Shown here one piece after another: positions 10,173 through 19,344 of a stretch of 64,000 nt of DNA. Below the pieces are notes generated by a model. The model saw only the letters and a program-made list of their open reading frames with translations, did no database searches and was not told where the DNA came from. The stretch is from Ectopseudomonas mendocina (GTDB lineage Bacteria > Pseudomonadota > Gammaproteobacteria > Pseudomonadales > Pseudomonadaceae). Position numbers and translations under genes: made by a program. Position 1 is the first letter of the stretch; every line of letters begins with the position of its first letter. The DNA lies in assembly GCF_007049795.1 (NCBI RefSeq), contig NZ_SCFY01000003.1:186001-250000 (forward strand). The letters are read 5' to 3'.

Positions 10173-10181
10173 TGTTATAAT
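10173..10181 (+). promoter_or_regulatory. Extended -10 promoter of rhlE
   Basis: TGTTATAAT is a perfect extended -10 element (TG, one base, TATAAT). There is no good -35, which such promoters do not need. The transcript would start near 10188 and carry a leader of about 130 bases. Confidence 0.6.
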
Positions 10182-10205
10182 CGGGCCTTCCCGCCAGGCT
10201 TGCGC

Positions 10206-10265
10206 CCGGATGCTGGTGCTCTAAAGCCAGCAGTACCGGACGGGATCACGCCCCCAATGCGTGAT
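10206..10265 (+). promoter_or_regulatory. Two hairpins in the rhlE leader RNA
   Basis: The first hairpin pairs TGCTGG (10211-10216) with CCAGCA (10227-10232) and can extend through CCGG on each side. The second pairs ATCACGC (10245-10251) with GCGTGAT (10259-10265), 7 bases with a 7-base loop. They lie in the long untranslated leader before the RNA helicase gene. This suggests, but does not prove, control through RNA structure, perhaps by the helicase itself. Confidence 0.4.
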
Positions 10266-10319
10266 TCAAGCCAGGCTCTACACCCCCAGGGCCACGCCCT
10301 CACTAGTACAGGATTGCTC

Positions 10320-12209
10320 ATGTCCTTTGCCTCCCTCGGTCTCTCCGAGGCTTTAGTCCGTGCGGTCGAAGCCGCCGGCTACACCCAACCCACTCCGGTG
10401 CAACAGCGGGCCATTCCCGCCGTGTTGCAAGGTCGCGATCTCATGGTGGCGGCCCAGACGGGTACAGGTAAGACGGGCGGTTTCGCCCTGCCGATCCTCG
10501 AGCGCCTGTTTCCGGGTGGTCATCCGGATCGCGAACAACGTCACGGCCCGAAACAGCCGCGCGTGCTGGTGTTGACACCCACTCGCGAACTGGCCGCCCA
10601 GGTGCATGACAGCTTCAAGGTCTATGCCCGCGATCTGAAATTCGTCAGCGCATGCATTTTCGGCGGCGTTGGCATGAACCCGCAGGTCCAGGCCCTGGCT
10701 AAGGGCGTCGACGTGCTGGTGGCCTGCCCTGGCCGCCTGCTCGACCTGGCCAATCAGAAAGCCATCGACCTGTCTCATGTCGAAATCCTCGTGCTCGATG
10801 AAGCCGACCGCATGCTCGACATGGGTTTCATCCACGACGTCAAGAAGGTGCTGGCCAAACTGCCCGCACAGCGCCAGAACCTGCTGTTCTCGGCCACCTT
10901 CTCCAAGGACATCACCGACCTGGCCGGCAAGCTGCTGCACAACCCCGAGCGCATCGAGGTCACGCCGCCGAACACCACAGTCGAGCGTATCGAACAACGC
11001 GTCTTCCGCCTGGCCGCCAGCCACAAGCGCGCCCTGCTCGCCCACCTGATCACTCAGGGCGCCTGGGAACAGGTGCTGGTGTTCACCCGCACCAAACACG
11101 GCGCCAACCGCCTGGCCGAGTACCTCGACAAGCATGGTCTGCCGGCTGCCGCGATCCATGGCAACAAGAGCCAGAACGCGCGCACCAAGGCTCTGGCCGA
11201 CTTCAAAGCCAACCAGGTACGCATCCTGGTAGCCACCGATATCGCCGCACGCGGCCTGGATATCGACCAACTGCCGCACGTAGTCAACTTCGAGCTGCCC
11301 AACGTCGAGGAAGACTACGTTCACCGTATCGGCCGCACCGGCCGTGCCGGCCGCAGTGGTGAGGCCATCTCGCTGGTCGCTCCGGACGAAGAGAAGCTGC
11401 TGAAAAGCATCGAGCGCATGACCAAGCAGAAGATCCCCGACGGCGATCTGATGGGCTTCGACGCCAGCGCCGTAGAAGCGGAGCGCCCGGAAGTGCGCGA
11501 GCCACGCCAACCACGTGGTGCCGGCCAGAAGAAACAGAAAGCCGAAGGCGCCGACAAGCCCAAGGGCGAGCGCAACAACGGTGGTCGTCGAGACAAGGGC
11601 AAAGACAGCGGCAAGGAGCAGAAAGCCAAGCCGCAACAGCAGGGCCAAGGTCAGAACCGTCGTGGCCAGCAGCCTCGCAACCAGAATCGTGGCGCAGCCC
11701 CGGCCGTTCCCGCACTGCCGCCGGATCGCGATCCGGAAGAGTTTCTCGACGACGAAATCGACAATTTCGGCAACCGTGCCGATTACGTCCCGGTGCAGAA
11801 CAAGCCGCAAGGTCGCGGCCGCCGCTCAGGCGGCGGTGCACCTGGCAATGGCGCTGCTCAGGGCCAAGGTCAGAGAGCCAACAGCAACAACAGGCAGCCC
11901 CGCAACAACACTGGCGGCAACCCAGGCAATCCCGGCAAGAATCGCCGTCAAGGTGGCCAGGGTGGTCAAGGCCGCAACGGCGGGGGCCGTGGCCGGCAGG
12001 CGGATGGTCGCATCACCTCGCTAGACCGCGACGAACTGCCACGCGCCGAAGCGGCCGTGCGCAACCCGCGCGAGAAGCAGCCGATCATCGTGCACAAGGG
12101 CTCGCGCCTGGATCGTTTCCCCAGCGCCGAACAGCTAGACGAGTTGAGCAACAGCACTCGGCCACGCGGCGAGAAGCCGGCGCTGCTGACGCGTAATCGC
12201 GAAGAGTAA
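10320..12209 (+). CDS. rhlE: DEAD-box ATP-dependent RNA helicase RhlE
   Basis: A 629-residue cytoplasmic RNA helicase. The core (about residues 1-370) has the Q motif with [17 protein letters not shown], Walker [15 protein letters not shown], the DEAD box ([13 protein letters not shown]), SAT (LLFSATFS), and the C-lobe motifs ARGLDID and [11 protein letters not shown]. The remaining 260 residues are low-complexity: Gly-, Gln-, Asn-, Arg- and Lys-rich with RGG-like pieces, as in Pseudomonas RhlE, where the tail binds RNA and promotes condensates. It would act in RNA remodelling and degradosome-related decay. ATG 10320 has AGGA 7 bases upstream; an in-frame start at 10200 is untranslated leader. 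A strong terminator follows. Confidence 0.95.
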   Translation: MSFASLGLSEALVRAVEAAGYTQPTPVQQRAIPAVLQGRDLMVAAQTGTGKTGGFALPILERLFPGGHPDREQRHGPKQPRVLVLTPTRELAAQVHDSFKVYARDLKFVSACIFGGVGMNPQVQALAKGVDVLVACPGRLLDLANQKAIDLSHVEILVLDEADRMLDMGFIHDVKKVLAKLPAQRQNLLFSATFSKDITDLAGKLLHNPERIEVTPPNTTVERIEQRVFRLAASHKRALLAHLITQGAWEQVLVFTRTKHGANRLAEYLDKHGLPAAAIHGNKSQNARTKALADFKANQVRILVATDIAARGLDIDQLPHVVNFELPNVEEDYVHRIGRTGRAGRSGEAISLVAPDEEKLLKSIERMTKQKIPDGDLMGFDASAVEAERPEVREPRQPRGAGQKKQKAEGADKPKGERNNGGRRDKGKDSGKEQKAKPQQQGQGQNRRGQQPRNQNRGAAPAVPALPPDRDPEEFLDDEIDNFGNRADYVPVQNKPQGRGRRSGGGAPGNGAAQGQGQRANSNNRQPRNNTGGNPGNPGKNRRQGGQGGQGRNGGGRGRQADGRITSLDRDELPRAEAAVRNPREKQPIIVHKGSRLDRFPSAEQLDELSNSTRPRGEKPALLTRNREE

Positions 12210-12223
12210 GCTGCCACGCAAAC

Positions 12224-12253
12224 AAAAACGCCACCCCATGGGGTGGCGTTTTT
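12224..12253. terminator. Intrinsic terminator after rhlE, symmetrical
   Basis: A perfect 20-base palindrome (CGCCACCCCATGGGGTGGCG, 12229-12248) is flanked by five A and five T, so it can act on both strands. It starts 15 bases after the rhlE stop. Confidence 0.92.
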
Positions 12254-12328
12254 GCTGGTGCCGGCAGAGTCAGAATGAACAGCTAAATAGCCCTCTCCCG
12301 CCCTGCGGGCACCCCGCTCCGCGCCCCC

Positions 12329-12350
12329 GCCTGATCGCCAGCGATCAGGC
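12329..12350. other. Hairpin between rhlE and yceI
   Basis: GCCTGATCG (12329-12337) pairs perfectly with CGATCAGGC (12342-12350) around a 4-base loop. There is no T-run. The rest of the gap between the rhlE terminator and the yceI stop shows nothing coding that I would support; GGCCGC-AA-GCGGCC at 12424-12437 next to the yceI stop could be a weak terminator for that gene. Confidence 0.4.
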
Positions 12351-12444
12351 GCTCATCGGCGTAGGAGGCGGTGCCTCCAAAAACACGCCTCTTCGCCCCA
12401 TAAATGTGAGAGGGTCATCAGTGGGCCGCAAGCGGCCGCTTTCT

Positions 12445-13020
12445 TTACTGACGCACACCTTCGACCGAGATGATCAGCTCCACGGTTTGCGAAGCCGGGC
12501 CGAGATCCATGGAGATGTCGAAGTCTTTCAGCGTCAGGGTGGTGGTGCCCTCGAAGCCGGCGCGGTAGCCGCCCCACGGGTCCTTGCCCTCGCCGATGAA
12601 CTTGGCAGCGATCACCACCGGCTTGGTCACGCCGTTCAGGGTCAGGTTGCCGGTAACGTCGGCAGTACCTTCGCCAGTGGACTTGACCGAAGTCGATTCG
12701 AACGTGGCAGTAGCGTGCTTGCTCGCATTGAGGAAGTCGGCACTGCGGATGTGCTTGTCACGTTCGGCGTGGTTGGTATCGACGCTGGCAGTCTTCAGGG
12801 TCACGCTGACTTTGCTCGCCTCGGGATTGGCGGCGTCGAAGCTGAACTTGCCGTCGAAATCCTTGAAAGTGCCGTACAGCCAGCTGTAGCCCAGGTGGCT
12901 GATCTTGAAATTGACGAAGGCGTGCTGGCCTTGCTTGTCGATGGCGTAGTCTGCCGCCATGGCCTGGCCGCCGATCAGAGCGGAACCCAGAACCAGTGCA
13001 GCGAGGGCGTTCTTCAACAT
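12445..13020 (-). CDS. yceI: YceI family periplasmic protein
   Basis: A 191-residue protein with a signal peptide (about residues 1-22, ending AMAA) and a YceI lipocalin-like beta barrel: [34 protein letters not shown] at the start and [12 protein letters not shown] and FDISMDLG later. Family members bind long isoprenoids such as ubiquinone precursors in the periplasm. It lies 57 bases after the cytochrome b561 gene on the same strand, the same pairing as E. coli yceJ-yceI, which suggests joint work in quinone or membrane redox chemistry. Confidence 0.92.
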   Translation of the reverse strand: MLKNALAALVLGSALIGGQAMAADYAIDKQGQHAFVNFKISHLGYSWLYGTFKDFDGKFSFDAANPEASKVSVTLKTASVDTNHAERDKHIRSADFLNASKHATATFESTSVKSTGEGTADVTGNLTLNGVTKPVVIAAKFIGEGKDPWGGYRAGFEGTTTLTLKDFDISMDLGPASQTVELIISVEGVRQ

Positions 13021-13077
13021 GGGTGTTCTCCTTGCGAGGTTGTCGATCTAGATGGGCCTTGACCCGATTTGAATGCT

Positions 13078-13623
13078 TCAGCGCCCGAACATCCGCAGCA
13101 GGGTGCTGTCTCGGTCGATGAAATGGTGCTTGAGTGCAGCCAGGCCATGCAGGCCAGCGAAAATCACCAGGCCCCAGGCCAGGTATTCGTGAATGGCTCC
13201 GGCAATGTCTTCCTGTTGCGCGATACCGGTCAGGGTGGCCGGCACACTGAACAGGCCGAACACCTCGATGCCACGGCCATCGGCAGTGGAAATCAGGTAG
13301 CCGGAAATCATCACGCCAAACAGGCCGAAATAGAGCACGCCATGACCCAGTTTGGAGGCCAGACGAGTGAGCTGGCCGTGGCTGGCCAGAGCTACCGGCG
13401 CAGGGTTGAGCAGACGCCACAGCACGCGCAGCAGCATCACCGCGAACAGCAGGATACCGATGCTCTTGTGCAGGTCCGGCGCACTCTGGCGCCACGGGTC
13501 GTAGTAACTGAGCCCCACCATCCAGAAGCCAAGGCCGAACAGGCCAAAGACGACCAGCGCGACCGACCAGTGCAGCAGCACGCTGACCAGACCATAACGA
13601 GCAAAAGTGTTACGCCATTGCAT
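13078..13623 (-). CDS. Cytochrome b561 (CybB/YceJ-type)
   Basis: A 181-residue inner-membrane protein with four membrane helices. His residues in the helices (LLHWSVALVVFG near residue 17, DLHKSIGILLF near 51, HGVLYFGLFG near 95, FAGLHGLAALKHHF near 160) are placed to ligate two b hemes, as in the bacterial b561 family. It would pass electrons across the membrane from ubiquinol. A possible operator dyad lies 74-98 bases upstream. With yceI it forms a two-gene unit. Confidence 0.9.
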   Translation of the reverse strand: MQWRNTFARYGLVSVLLHWSVALVVFGLFGLGFWMVGLSYYDPWRQSAPDLHKSIGILLFAVMLLRVLWRLLNPAPVALASHGQLTRLASKLGHGVLYFGLFGVMISGYLISTADGRGIEVFGLFSVPATLTGIAQQEDIAGAIHEYLAWGLVIFAGLHGLAALKHHFIDRDSTLLRMFGR

Positions 13624-13696
13624 GGTGGCTTTCCTAATCCAGACCCGAGCAAGACTAACTGCAAATATATCGATTTAAAGCGGAAAATTTCGCTAT

Positions 13697-13721
13697 GAAA
13701 TATCAGGAAATGCGATATTTC
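13697..13721. promoter_or_regulatory. Dyad GAAATATC-N9-GATATTTC
   Basis: A perfect 8-base inverted repeat with a 9-base spacer lies in an AT-rich island (about 13660-13725) in the 254-base gap between the divergent cytochrome b561 and bioA genes. The symmetry extends imperfectly outward (CGCTATGAAATATC against GATATTTCGCG). Its size and place fit a dimeric repressor or activator site; the protein is unknown. Confidence 0.45.
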
Positions 13722-13877
13722 GCGCTTCCCCCTCAAGCCGACCCAGTTGGTATGACGCGCCGCCCATGGAGTTCCCCGGCAACGGCACCAGCGTTACATT
13801 CTGCCAGACCAGCGGCAACGCCGTGACTCGGTGACGGCTTCTGGTAGGCTGTGCCGCCGAACCCTGGGAGATAGCTC

Positions 13878-15281
13878 ATGAGCCTGAACGATCACTGGAT
13901 GCAACGCGATCTCGACGTGTTGTGGCACCCCTGCACCCAGATGAAGGATCACGAGCGCCTGCCGCTGGTAGCGATTCGCAAGGCGTCCGGCGTGTGGCTG
14001 GAAGACTTCGACGGCAAGCGTTATCTGGATGCCGTCAGCTCCTGGTGGGTCAACGTCTTCGGTCACGCCAACCCACGTATCAATGCGCGCATCCGCGAGC
14101 AACTGGACAGCCTTGAGCACGTCATGCTCGCCGGCTTCACCCATCAGCCGGTGATCGAACTGTCCGAGCGCTTGGTGCAGATCACCCCGGCCGGCCTGAA
14201 CAAGGTGTTCTACGCCGACAACGGCTCCTCGGGCATCGAGGTGGCGCTGAAGATGAGCTTTCACTACTGGCTCAACAACGGCCAGGCGAACAAGAAGCGC
14301 TTCGTCACCCTGAGCAACAGTTATCACGGTGAAACCGTGGCAGCGATGTCGGTGGGAGACGTGTCGCTGTTCACCGACACCTACAAGCCGCTGCTGCTCG
14401 ACACCCTCAAGGTGCCCAGCCCGGACTGTTACCTGCGCCCGGAAGGCGTGAGCTGGGAAGAGCATTCGCGCGTCATGTTCGCCCACATGGAACAGACCCT
14501 GGCCGAGCATCACCACGAAGTCGCCGCGGTGATCGTCGAACCGCTGATCCAGGGTGCCGGCGGCATGCGCATGTATCATCCGGTCTACCTCAAGCTGCTG
14601 CGCGAGGCCTGCGACCGCTATGGCGTGCACCTGATCCACGACGAAATCGCCGTCGGTTTCGGCCGTACCGGCACGATGTTCGCCTGCGAACAGGCCGGCA
14701 TTACCCCGGACTTTCTAGTGCTGTCCAAGGCACTGACCGGTGGTTACCTGCCGATGGCTGCGGTGCTGACCACCGATCAGGTGTACAGCGCCTTCTACGA
14801 CGACTACGCCACCCTGCGCGCCTTTCTCCACTCGCACACCTACACCGGCAACCCGCTGGCCTGCGCCGCCGCGCTGGCGACGCTGGACATCTTCCGTGAC
14901 GACGATGTGATCGAACGCAACAAGGCCCTGGCGGCGCGTATGGCCAGCGCCACTGCGCACCTGGCCGATCACCCGCATGTCGCCGAAGTGCGCCAGACCG
15001 GCATGGCTCTGGCCATCGAGATGGTGCAGGACAAGGCCAGCAAGGCAGCCTACCCATGGCAGGAGCGGCGCGGCCTGCACGTCTACCAGCATGCACTGGA
15101 ACGGGGTGCGCTGCTGCGCCCACTGGGTAGCGTGGTGTATTTCCTGCCGCCCTACGTCATCACACCCGAGGAGATCGATTTCCTCGCCGAGGTGGCCAGC
15201 GAGGGCATCGATATCGCCACCCGAGAGTCAATCAGTGTGGCAGTGGACAACCGTTACCCCGATCATCGCGAGCCGGGCTGA
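13878..15281 (+). CDS. bioA: Adenosylmethionine-8-amino-7-oxononanoate aminotransferase
   Basis: A 467-residue PLP enzyme of biotin synthesis that transfers an amino group from SAM to KAPA to make DAPA. Features: VSSWWVNVFGHANP near the start, the cofactor region NGSSGIEVALKM, the Asp of HDEIAVGFGRTG, and the PLP lysine in LSKALTGGYLPMA (K284). The ending SVVYFLPPYVITPEEID fits BioA. No other bio genes are here; in Pseudomonas bioA is normally separate from bioBFHCD. The AT-rich divergent region upstream may carry its promoter. rsmE follows by 67 bases. Confidence 0.93.
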   Translation: MSLNDHWMQRDLDVLWHPCTQMKDHERLPLVAIRKASGVWLEDFDGKRYLDAVSSWWVNVFGHANPRINARIREQLDSLEHVMLAGFTHQPVIELSERLVQITPAGLNKVFYADNGSSGIEVALKMSFHYWLNNGQANKKRFVTLSNSYHGETVAAMSVGDVSLFTDTYKPLLLDTLKVPSPDCYLRPEGVSWEEHSRVMFAHMEQTLAEHHHEVAAVIVEPLIQGAGGMRMYHPVYLKLLREACDRYGVHLIHDEIAVGFGRTGTMFACEQAGITPDFLVLSKALTGGYLPMAAVLTTDQVYSAFYDDYATLRAFLHSHTYTGNPLACAAALATLDIFRDDDVIERNKALAARMASATAHLADHPHVAEVRQTGMALAIEMVQDKASKAAYPWQERRGLHVYQHALERGALLRPLGSVVYFLPPYVITPEEIDFLAEVASEGIDIATRESISVAVDNRYPDHREPG

Positions 15282-15288
15282 GCCTGAG

Positions 15289-15312
15289 GCGGTGCGCGCA
15301 GCGCACCCTACG
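15289..15312 (-). repeat. GTAGGGTGCGC hairpin repeat between bioA and rsmE
   Basis: GGTGCGC (15291-15297) and GCGCACC (15301-15307) pair around a 3-base loop and are followed by CTAC. Read on the minus strand it is the same short element seen at 55383-55403 next to the lipid-transport lipoprotein stop. Confidence 0.5.
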
Positions 15313-15348
15313 GCTAGAATTCGCGCCTCTCTTCAAGGTGGGTAAACC

Positions 15349-16074
15349 ATGCGCCTCTCCCGCTTCTTTATCGACGCCCCGCTGTCTCTCGGCCAGCATG
15401 AACTGCCCGAGGCCCAGGCCCATTACATCGGCCGCGTGCTGCGCCATGCCGTGGGCGATGCCGTGCAGCTGTTCGACGGCAGCGGCCACGAATACCTCGG
15501 TGAGCTGATCGAAGTGGGCAAGAAAAGCGTGCGCGTCGAGCTGCGTGAAGCCTTTGCCGGCCTAAGCGAGTCGCCGCTGCATATTCACCTCGGCCAGGGC
15601 CTGTCACGCGGCGAACGCATGGACTGGGCCATCCAGAAAGCCACCGAACTGGGGGCCAGCGAAATCACCCCCATCGTCTCGGCACGCTGCGAGGTACGCC
15701 TGAAGGACGAGCGCGCCGACAAGCGCATGGCGCATTGGCGTCAGGTGGCGATCAGCGCTTGCGAGCAGTGTGGCCGCTCGGTGTTGCCGGTGATCAACCC
15801 GCCGCAGGAGCTGGACACCTGGTTGCAGCAGATCGAAGCCGATCTGAAGCTGGTGCTGCACCCGGTTGCTGCTCCCCTGCAAAGCCACGACAAACCGAAT
15901 AGTCTGGCTTTTATCATCGGCCCTGAAGGCGGTTTGAGCGATGCCGAAGTCGACCAGGCCAAGGCCGCAGGCTTCCACGCCGCCCGCCTAGGCCCGCGCG
16001 TTCTGCGCACGGAAACGGCACCCGTGGTGGCGCTGACTGTCGCTCAACAGCTCTGGGGCGACCTCCAGGCATAA
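15349..16074 (+). CDS. rsmE: 16S rRNA (uracil1498-N3)-methyltransferase
   Basis: A 241-residue SPOUT-family enzyme that methylates N3 of U1498 in 16S rRNA. The N-terminal PUA-like part (MRLSRFFIDAP through LFDGSGHEYLG) binds RNA; the C-terminal trefoil knot holds SAM, with IQKATELGASEITPI, CEQCGR, LAFIIGPEGGLSDAEV and LGPRVLRTETAPVVAL in the standard order. Length matches the family (about 243). An ATG follows GGTGG. It is probably a monocistronic housekeeping gene in line after bioA. Confidence 0.95.
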   Translation: MRLSRFFIDAPLSLGQHELPEAQAHYIGRVLRHAVGDAVQLFDGSGHEYLGELIEVGKKSVRVELREAFAGLSESPLHIHLGQGLSRGERMDWAIQKATELGASEITPIVSARCEVRLKDERADKRMAHWRQVAISACEQCGRSVLPVINPPQELDTWLQQIEADLKLVLHPVAAPLQSHDKPNSLAFIIGPEGGLSDAEVDQAKAAGFHAARLGPRVLRTETAPVVALTVAQQLWGDLQA

Positions 16075-16190
16075 GAATGTCGCTTGGACGTAACAAAATG
16101 TGATTTCAAGAGATTGCAAGATCGACAGTCTTTGTCATGCTCTTCGCGCCGCATGCGCGGGCCGCTCACCAGCGAACTGCGCACGGCCGA

Positions 16191-16214
16191 GGCCGACGCC
16201 CGTTAGCGTCGGCC
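16191..16214 (+). other. Hairpin in the leader of the symporter gene
   Basis: GGCCGACGC (16191-16199) pairs perfectly with GCGTCGGCC (16206-16214) and is followed by CTCTTCC. It lies 68 bases before the symporter start. It could be a terminator for rsmE without a good T-run or a leader RNA structure. The gap from 16075 shows no other supported element. Confidence 0.4.
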
Positions 16215-16281
16215 CTCTTCCAATAACAAACAACGGGCCTCGGCACCGCCCAAAAAGCGACCGCATGCCCAGGAGCATTGC

Positions 16282-17763
16282 ATGAACGAACTGGTCTCGA
16301 CCCTAAACGGTCTGGTCTGGAGCCCGGCGCTGATTTATCTATGTCTCGGCGTTGGTCTCTACTTCTCTCTGCGCGGCCGCTTTCTCCAGGTTCGCCACTT
16401 CAAAGAAATGATTCGCCTGATGTTCACCGGCAAGACCGATGAACATGGCATCACCTCCTTCCAGGCACTGACCATGACCCTCGCCGGTCGTGTCGGTACC
16501 GGCAACATCGCCGGTGTGGCCACTGCGATCACCTTCGGTGGTCCGGGTGCCGTGTTCTGGATGTGGATGGTGGCCTTCCTCGGCGCCAGCTCGGCGTTCG
16601 TCGAATCCACCCTTGGCCAGGTGTACAAGGAAAAGCTCAATGGTGAATACCGCGGCGGCCCGGCCTTCTACATCGAGCGCGGTCTGGGTCTGAAGTGGTA
16701 CGCCTGGCTGTTCGCCATCGTTACCGTATTCGCCTGCGGCCTGCTGCTGCCCGGTGTTCAGGCCAACTCCATTGCCTCCAGTGCGCAAACCGCGTTCGGT
16801 ATTGACCCGAACGTCACCGCGGCGGCTCTGGCCGTGCTGATCGGCCTGATCATCTTCGGCGGTGTCAAGCGTATCGCCCACTTCACCCAGGTGGTCGTAC
16901 CGTTCATGGCGCTGGGCTACATCCTGGTCGCCCTGGTCATCATCCTGCTGAACATCGAAAAGCTGCCGGAAGTCGTGCTGCTGATCGTCAAGAGCGCATT
17001 CGGCCTCGAGGCTGGTTTCGGCGCCATCGTCGGCATGGCCATCCAGTGGGGCGTCAAGCGTGGTGTGTATTCCAACGAAGCCGGCCAGGGTACTGGTCCG
17101 CACGCTTCGTCCGCCGCTGCCGTCAGCCACCCGGCCAAGCAAGGTCTGGTACAGGGCTTCTCGGTCTATATCGACACCCTGTTTGTCTGCTCCGCCACCG
17201 CCTTCATGCTGCTGATCACCGGTCAGTACAACGTCCAGGCGCCTGATGGCAGCGCGATGTTCACCGGTATCGCCGGCGTAGCCGCGGGTCCGGGCTACGT
17301 ACAGACCGCGATGGAAAACATGATGCCCGGCTTCGGCAACGCCTTCGTCGCCATTGCTCTGTTCTTCTTCGCTTTCACCACCATCCTGGCCTACTACTAC
17401 ATCGCCGAAACCAACATCGCCTACATCAACCGCAAGGTGAAGCGCCCCATCCTCACCCTGCTGCTGAAGTTCGGCATCATCGCGGCCACCGTGTACGGCA
17501 CCGTGCACACCGCCACCTTCGCCTGGGACTTGGGTGACCTCGGCGTGGGCCTGATGGCCTGGCTGAACATCATCGCTATCCTGCTCATGCACAAGGTTGC
17601 CTACAAGTGCCTGAAGGACTACGAACAACAGCTGGATGAGGGTAAGGATCCGGTCTTCCACCCCGAGAAGCTTGGCATCACCAATGCCGACTACTGGGGC
17701 AGCAACACCTCGGAAGAGAACCTGACTGCAGAGAAAACTGAAGCGCAGCAAGTGCAGCGCTGA
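16282..17763 (+). CDS. Alanine/glycine:sodium symporter, AGCS family
   Basis: A 493-residue inner-membrane transporter with about 11-12 hydrophobic segments. The signatures GRVGTGNIAGVATAITFGGPGAVFWMW and later RGVYSNEAGQGTGPHASSAA are the AGCS-family sodium and substrate binding motifs (AlsT/DagA type). It imports D- or L-alanine or glycine with Na+. The hydrophilic C-terminal tail after LMHKVAYKCLKDYEQQL is about 50 residues. AGGAG sits before the ATG. A bidirectional terminator separates it from the chp cluster on the other strand. Confidence 0.93.
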   Translation: MNELVSTLNGLVWSPALIYLCLGVGLYFSLRGRFLQVRHFKEMIRLMFTGKTDEHGITSFQALTMTLAGRVGTGNIAGVATAITFGGPGAVFWMWMVAFLGASSAFVESTLGQVYKEKLNGEYRGGPAFYIERGLGLKWYAWLFAIVTVFACGLLLPGVQANSIASSAQTAFGIDPNVTAAALAVLIGLIIFGGVKRIAHFTQVVVPFMALGYILVALVIILLNIEKLPEVVLLIVKSAFGLEAGFGAIVGMAIQWGVKRGVYSNEAGQGTGPHASSAAAVSHPAKQGLVQGFSVYIDTLFVCSATAFMLLITGQYNVQAPDGSAMFTGIAGVAAGPGYVQTAMENMMPGFGNAFVAIALFFFAFTTILAYYYIAETNIAYINRKVKRPILTLLLKFGIIAATVYGTVHTATFAWDLGDLGVGLMAWLNIIAILLMHKVAYKCLKDYEQQLDEGKDPVFHPEKLGITNADYWGSNTSEENLTAEKTEAQQVQR

Positions 17764-17782
17764 TCAACTCCCGGCAGTAACG

Positions 17783-17813
17783 AAAAAGCCCCGGCCAAGT
17801 GCAGGGGCTTTTT
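17783..17813. terminator. Bidirectional terminator between the symporter gene and chpC
   Basis: AAAAAGCCCC (17783-17792) and GGGGCTTTTT (17804-17813) form a 10-base stem with A and T runs on the two sides, so it can end the symporter transcript on the plus strand and the chp transcript on the minus strand. Confidence 0.9.
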
Positions 17814-17843
17814 CATGGGCGCTCGCCTGAGCGCATGGTGACT

Positions 17844-18314
17844 TCAGATCAAACCGGCATCGGCGAGCAATTGCTCCAGTGCGGCCAGGTCGGGAATACG
17901 CACGACATCGTCACCGACACGTGCGGCACCCAGTTCCAGCGGCGCCAGCTCGACATCGGCCGCAGGCAGGTCACTGCCGACCTTCAGCGAGCGCGGGATA
18001 CCCTGCACCAGCAGGGCAATGAACTTGACCTTGGGCCGCCCCCCCAGAGCGTTGATCACCGCGACACGGGCGCCACCGGCAACCTGCGCCTGGCCATCGC
18101 TGGCCGCCTCGAAGGACAACAGCGGCAAGCGCAGATCACGCCAGGCAATCTGACCGAGAAACCACTCGGGCATGCCTTCGCTGACCTGCGGTGCGCGATA
18201 GGGAATCAGCTCGGCCACGGCCACGTTGGGCAGCAACAGGGTGCGGTCGGCCAGCGGCACCAGCAGGCCGGTCAGACCTTCAGTGCTGTTCTGGGTAGCG
18301 ACGGCTTGGCTCAT
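17844..18314 (-). CDS. chpC: CheW-like adaptor ChpC of the Chp chemosensory system
   Basis: A 156-residue single CheW-like domain, last gene of the pilGHIJK-chpABC cluster. It contains GLLVPLADRTLLLPNVAVAELI, then WFLGQIAWRDLRLPLLSFE, matching the CheW strand pattern. In P. aeruginosa ChpC is a second CheW that helps couple chemoreceptors to the ChpA kinase and is not needed for basic twitching. ATG 18314 has GAGGA 7 bases upstream; an in-frame upstream extension enters chpB and is not used. It begins 10 bases after chpB ends. Confidence 0.9.
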   Translation of the reverse strand: MSQAVATQNSTEGLTGLLVPLADRTLLLPNVAVAELIPYRAPQVSEGMPEWFLGQIAWRDLRLPLLSFEAASDGQAQVAGGARVAVINALGGRPKVKFIALLVQGIPRSLKVGSDLPAADVELAPLELGAARVGDDVVRIPDLAALEQLLADAGLI

Positions 18315-18324
18315 TGAAACGTCC

Positions 18325-19344
18325 TCAACTGCAATGTTCGGCGAGGTGATTGACCAGGGCCACGGCCAACTCACGCGGGTCGGCGCTGAAACTGCTGTAG
18401 CCGCCCTCGCGCAGGCTGTCGGGCATACTCGGGCTGGCGCAACTGTCGGCGCGCTGGGTCCAGATCAAGCCACCCTGGCGTTTGACGTAAGCGGCAGCGG
18501 CACTGCCATCGCTGCCCATGCCGCTGAACGCGATCACACCGCACAGGCCGCCGAATTGCTGCGCCAGATTGAGCATCATCTGATCGATGGAAGGGCTGTA
18601 GGGCTCAGGCCAACCGCGTTCGGTAATCTGCATCGCACCGTCTTCGGCAAAGCCCAGTTCATTGCTGATCGGCACCACCACCACTTCACCGCACCGCACC
18701 GGATCGCCATGACGTGCCGAGTTGACGTGCCACTGGCTGTGTCGACCCACCGCCTGCGGCAGGGCCGCCTCGAAACTGGCATCGATGTGCTGGGCGTAGA
18801 TGAAGCCGATGGGCAGACCACCCGGCAAGGCATCGAGAAATGCCTTGACCGCTGCAGGGCCACCCAACGAGGCAGCCAGCAACCAGACCTGGCGTGCCGG
18901 CTCGCCAGCTTTAAGCGGCGTATTGGCCAGTGTTTGCGGCAGCTCCAGACGCGCCGGACGCTGCGCTTCATCGAGCAGTGCCTGCAGGCTGGGCCCAACC
19001 GCCTGAGTCGGATCACCGACCAGGCGCTTGAGTTTGCCGAACAGGCTGCGCTCCCAGCGCGGGTAGTTCTCCGAGTGACGCTCGGGCGCGTGCCCCTCGC
19101 CGAACAACACCGGGGCACTGGCACGCTCGAGCAGGCTGTCGACCAGCGGCGAATCTTCCGACTGAGCCAGGTCCACCAACCACAGATCGGTTTCGCAGGC
19201 AGCCAGTTGCTCCTCGTCGAGCCGCGCCGGGTCGCTGTTGAGCACTACCTGATAACCGCCACCGGCCAATGCCTGCTGCAACACATGGCGCTGCAACGAG
19301 GTGTCGGCGATTACTGCAATGCGCGCGGAGGTTTTGTCTGTCAT
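18325..19344 (-). CDS. chpB: Chemoreceptor methylesterase ChpB (CheB type)
   Basis: A 339-residue protein: an N-terminal degenerate receiver-like part (ARIAVIADTSLQR, LWLVDLA) and a C-terminal CheB esterase domain. The catalytic triad is visible: Ser in WLLAASLGGPAA (about 160), His in YAQHIDASF (about 186) and Asp in FSGMGSDGS (about 280). It should remove methyl groups put on PilJ by PilK, resetting the pathway. Its ATG overlaps the chpA stop (ATGA), so the two are translationally coupled. The receiver lacks a clear set of acidic pocket residues, so phosphorylation may be weak or absent. Confidence 0.93.
   Translation of the reverse strand: MTDKTSARIAVIADTSLQRHVLQQALAGGGYQVVLNSDPARLDEEQLAACETDLWLVDLAQSEDSPLVDSLLERASAPVLFGEGHAPERHSENYPRWERSLFGKLKRLVGDPTQAVGPSLQALLDEAQRPARLELPQTLANTPLKAGEPARQVWLLAASLGGPAAVKAFLDALPGGLPIGFIYAQHIDASFEAALPQAVGRHSQWHVNSARHGDPVRCGEVVVVPISNELGFAEDGAMQITERGWPEPYSPSIDQMMLNLAQQFGGLCGVIAFSGMGSDGSAAAAYVKRQGGLIWTQRADSCASPSMPDSLREGGYSSFSADPRELAVALVNHLAEHCS

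Noticed and set aside
10353..11810. 485-codon minus-strand frame opposite rhlE
   Set aside because: Shadow of the helicase core.
12238..13062. 274-codon plus-strand frame opposite yceI
   Set aside because: yceI on the minus strand has a signal peptide and family motifs.
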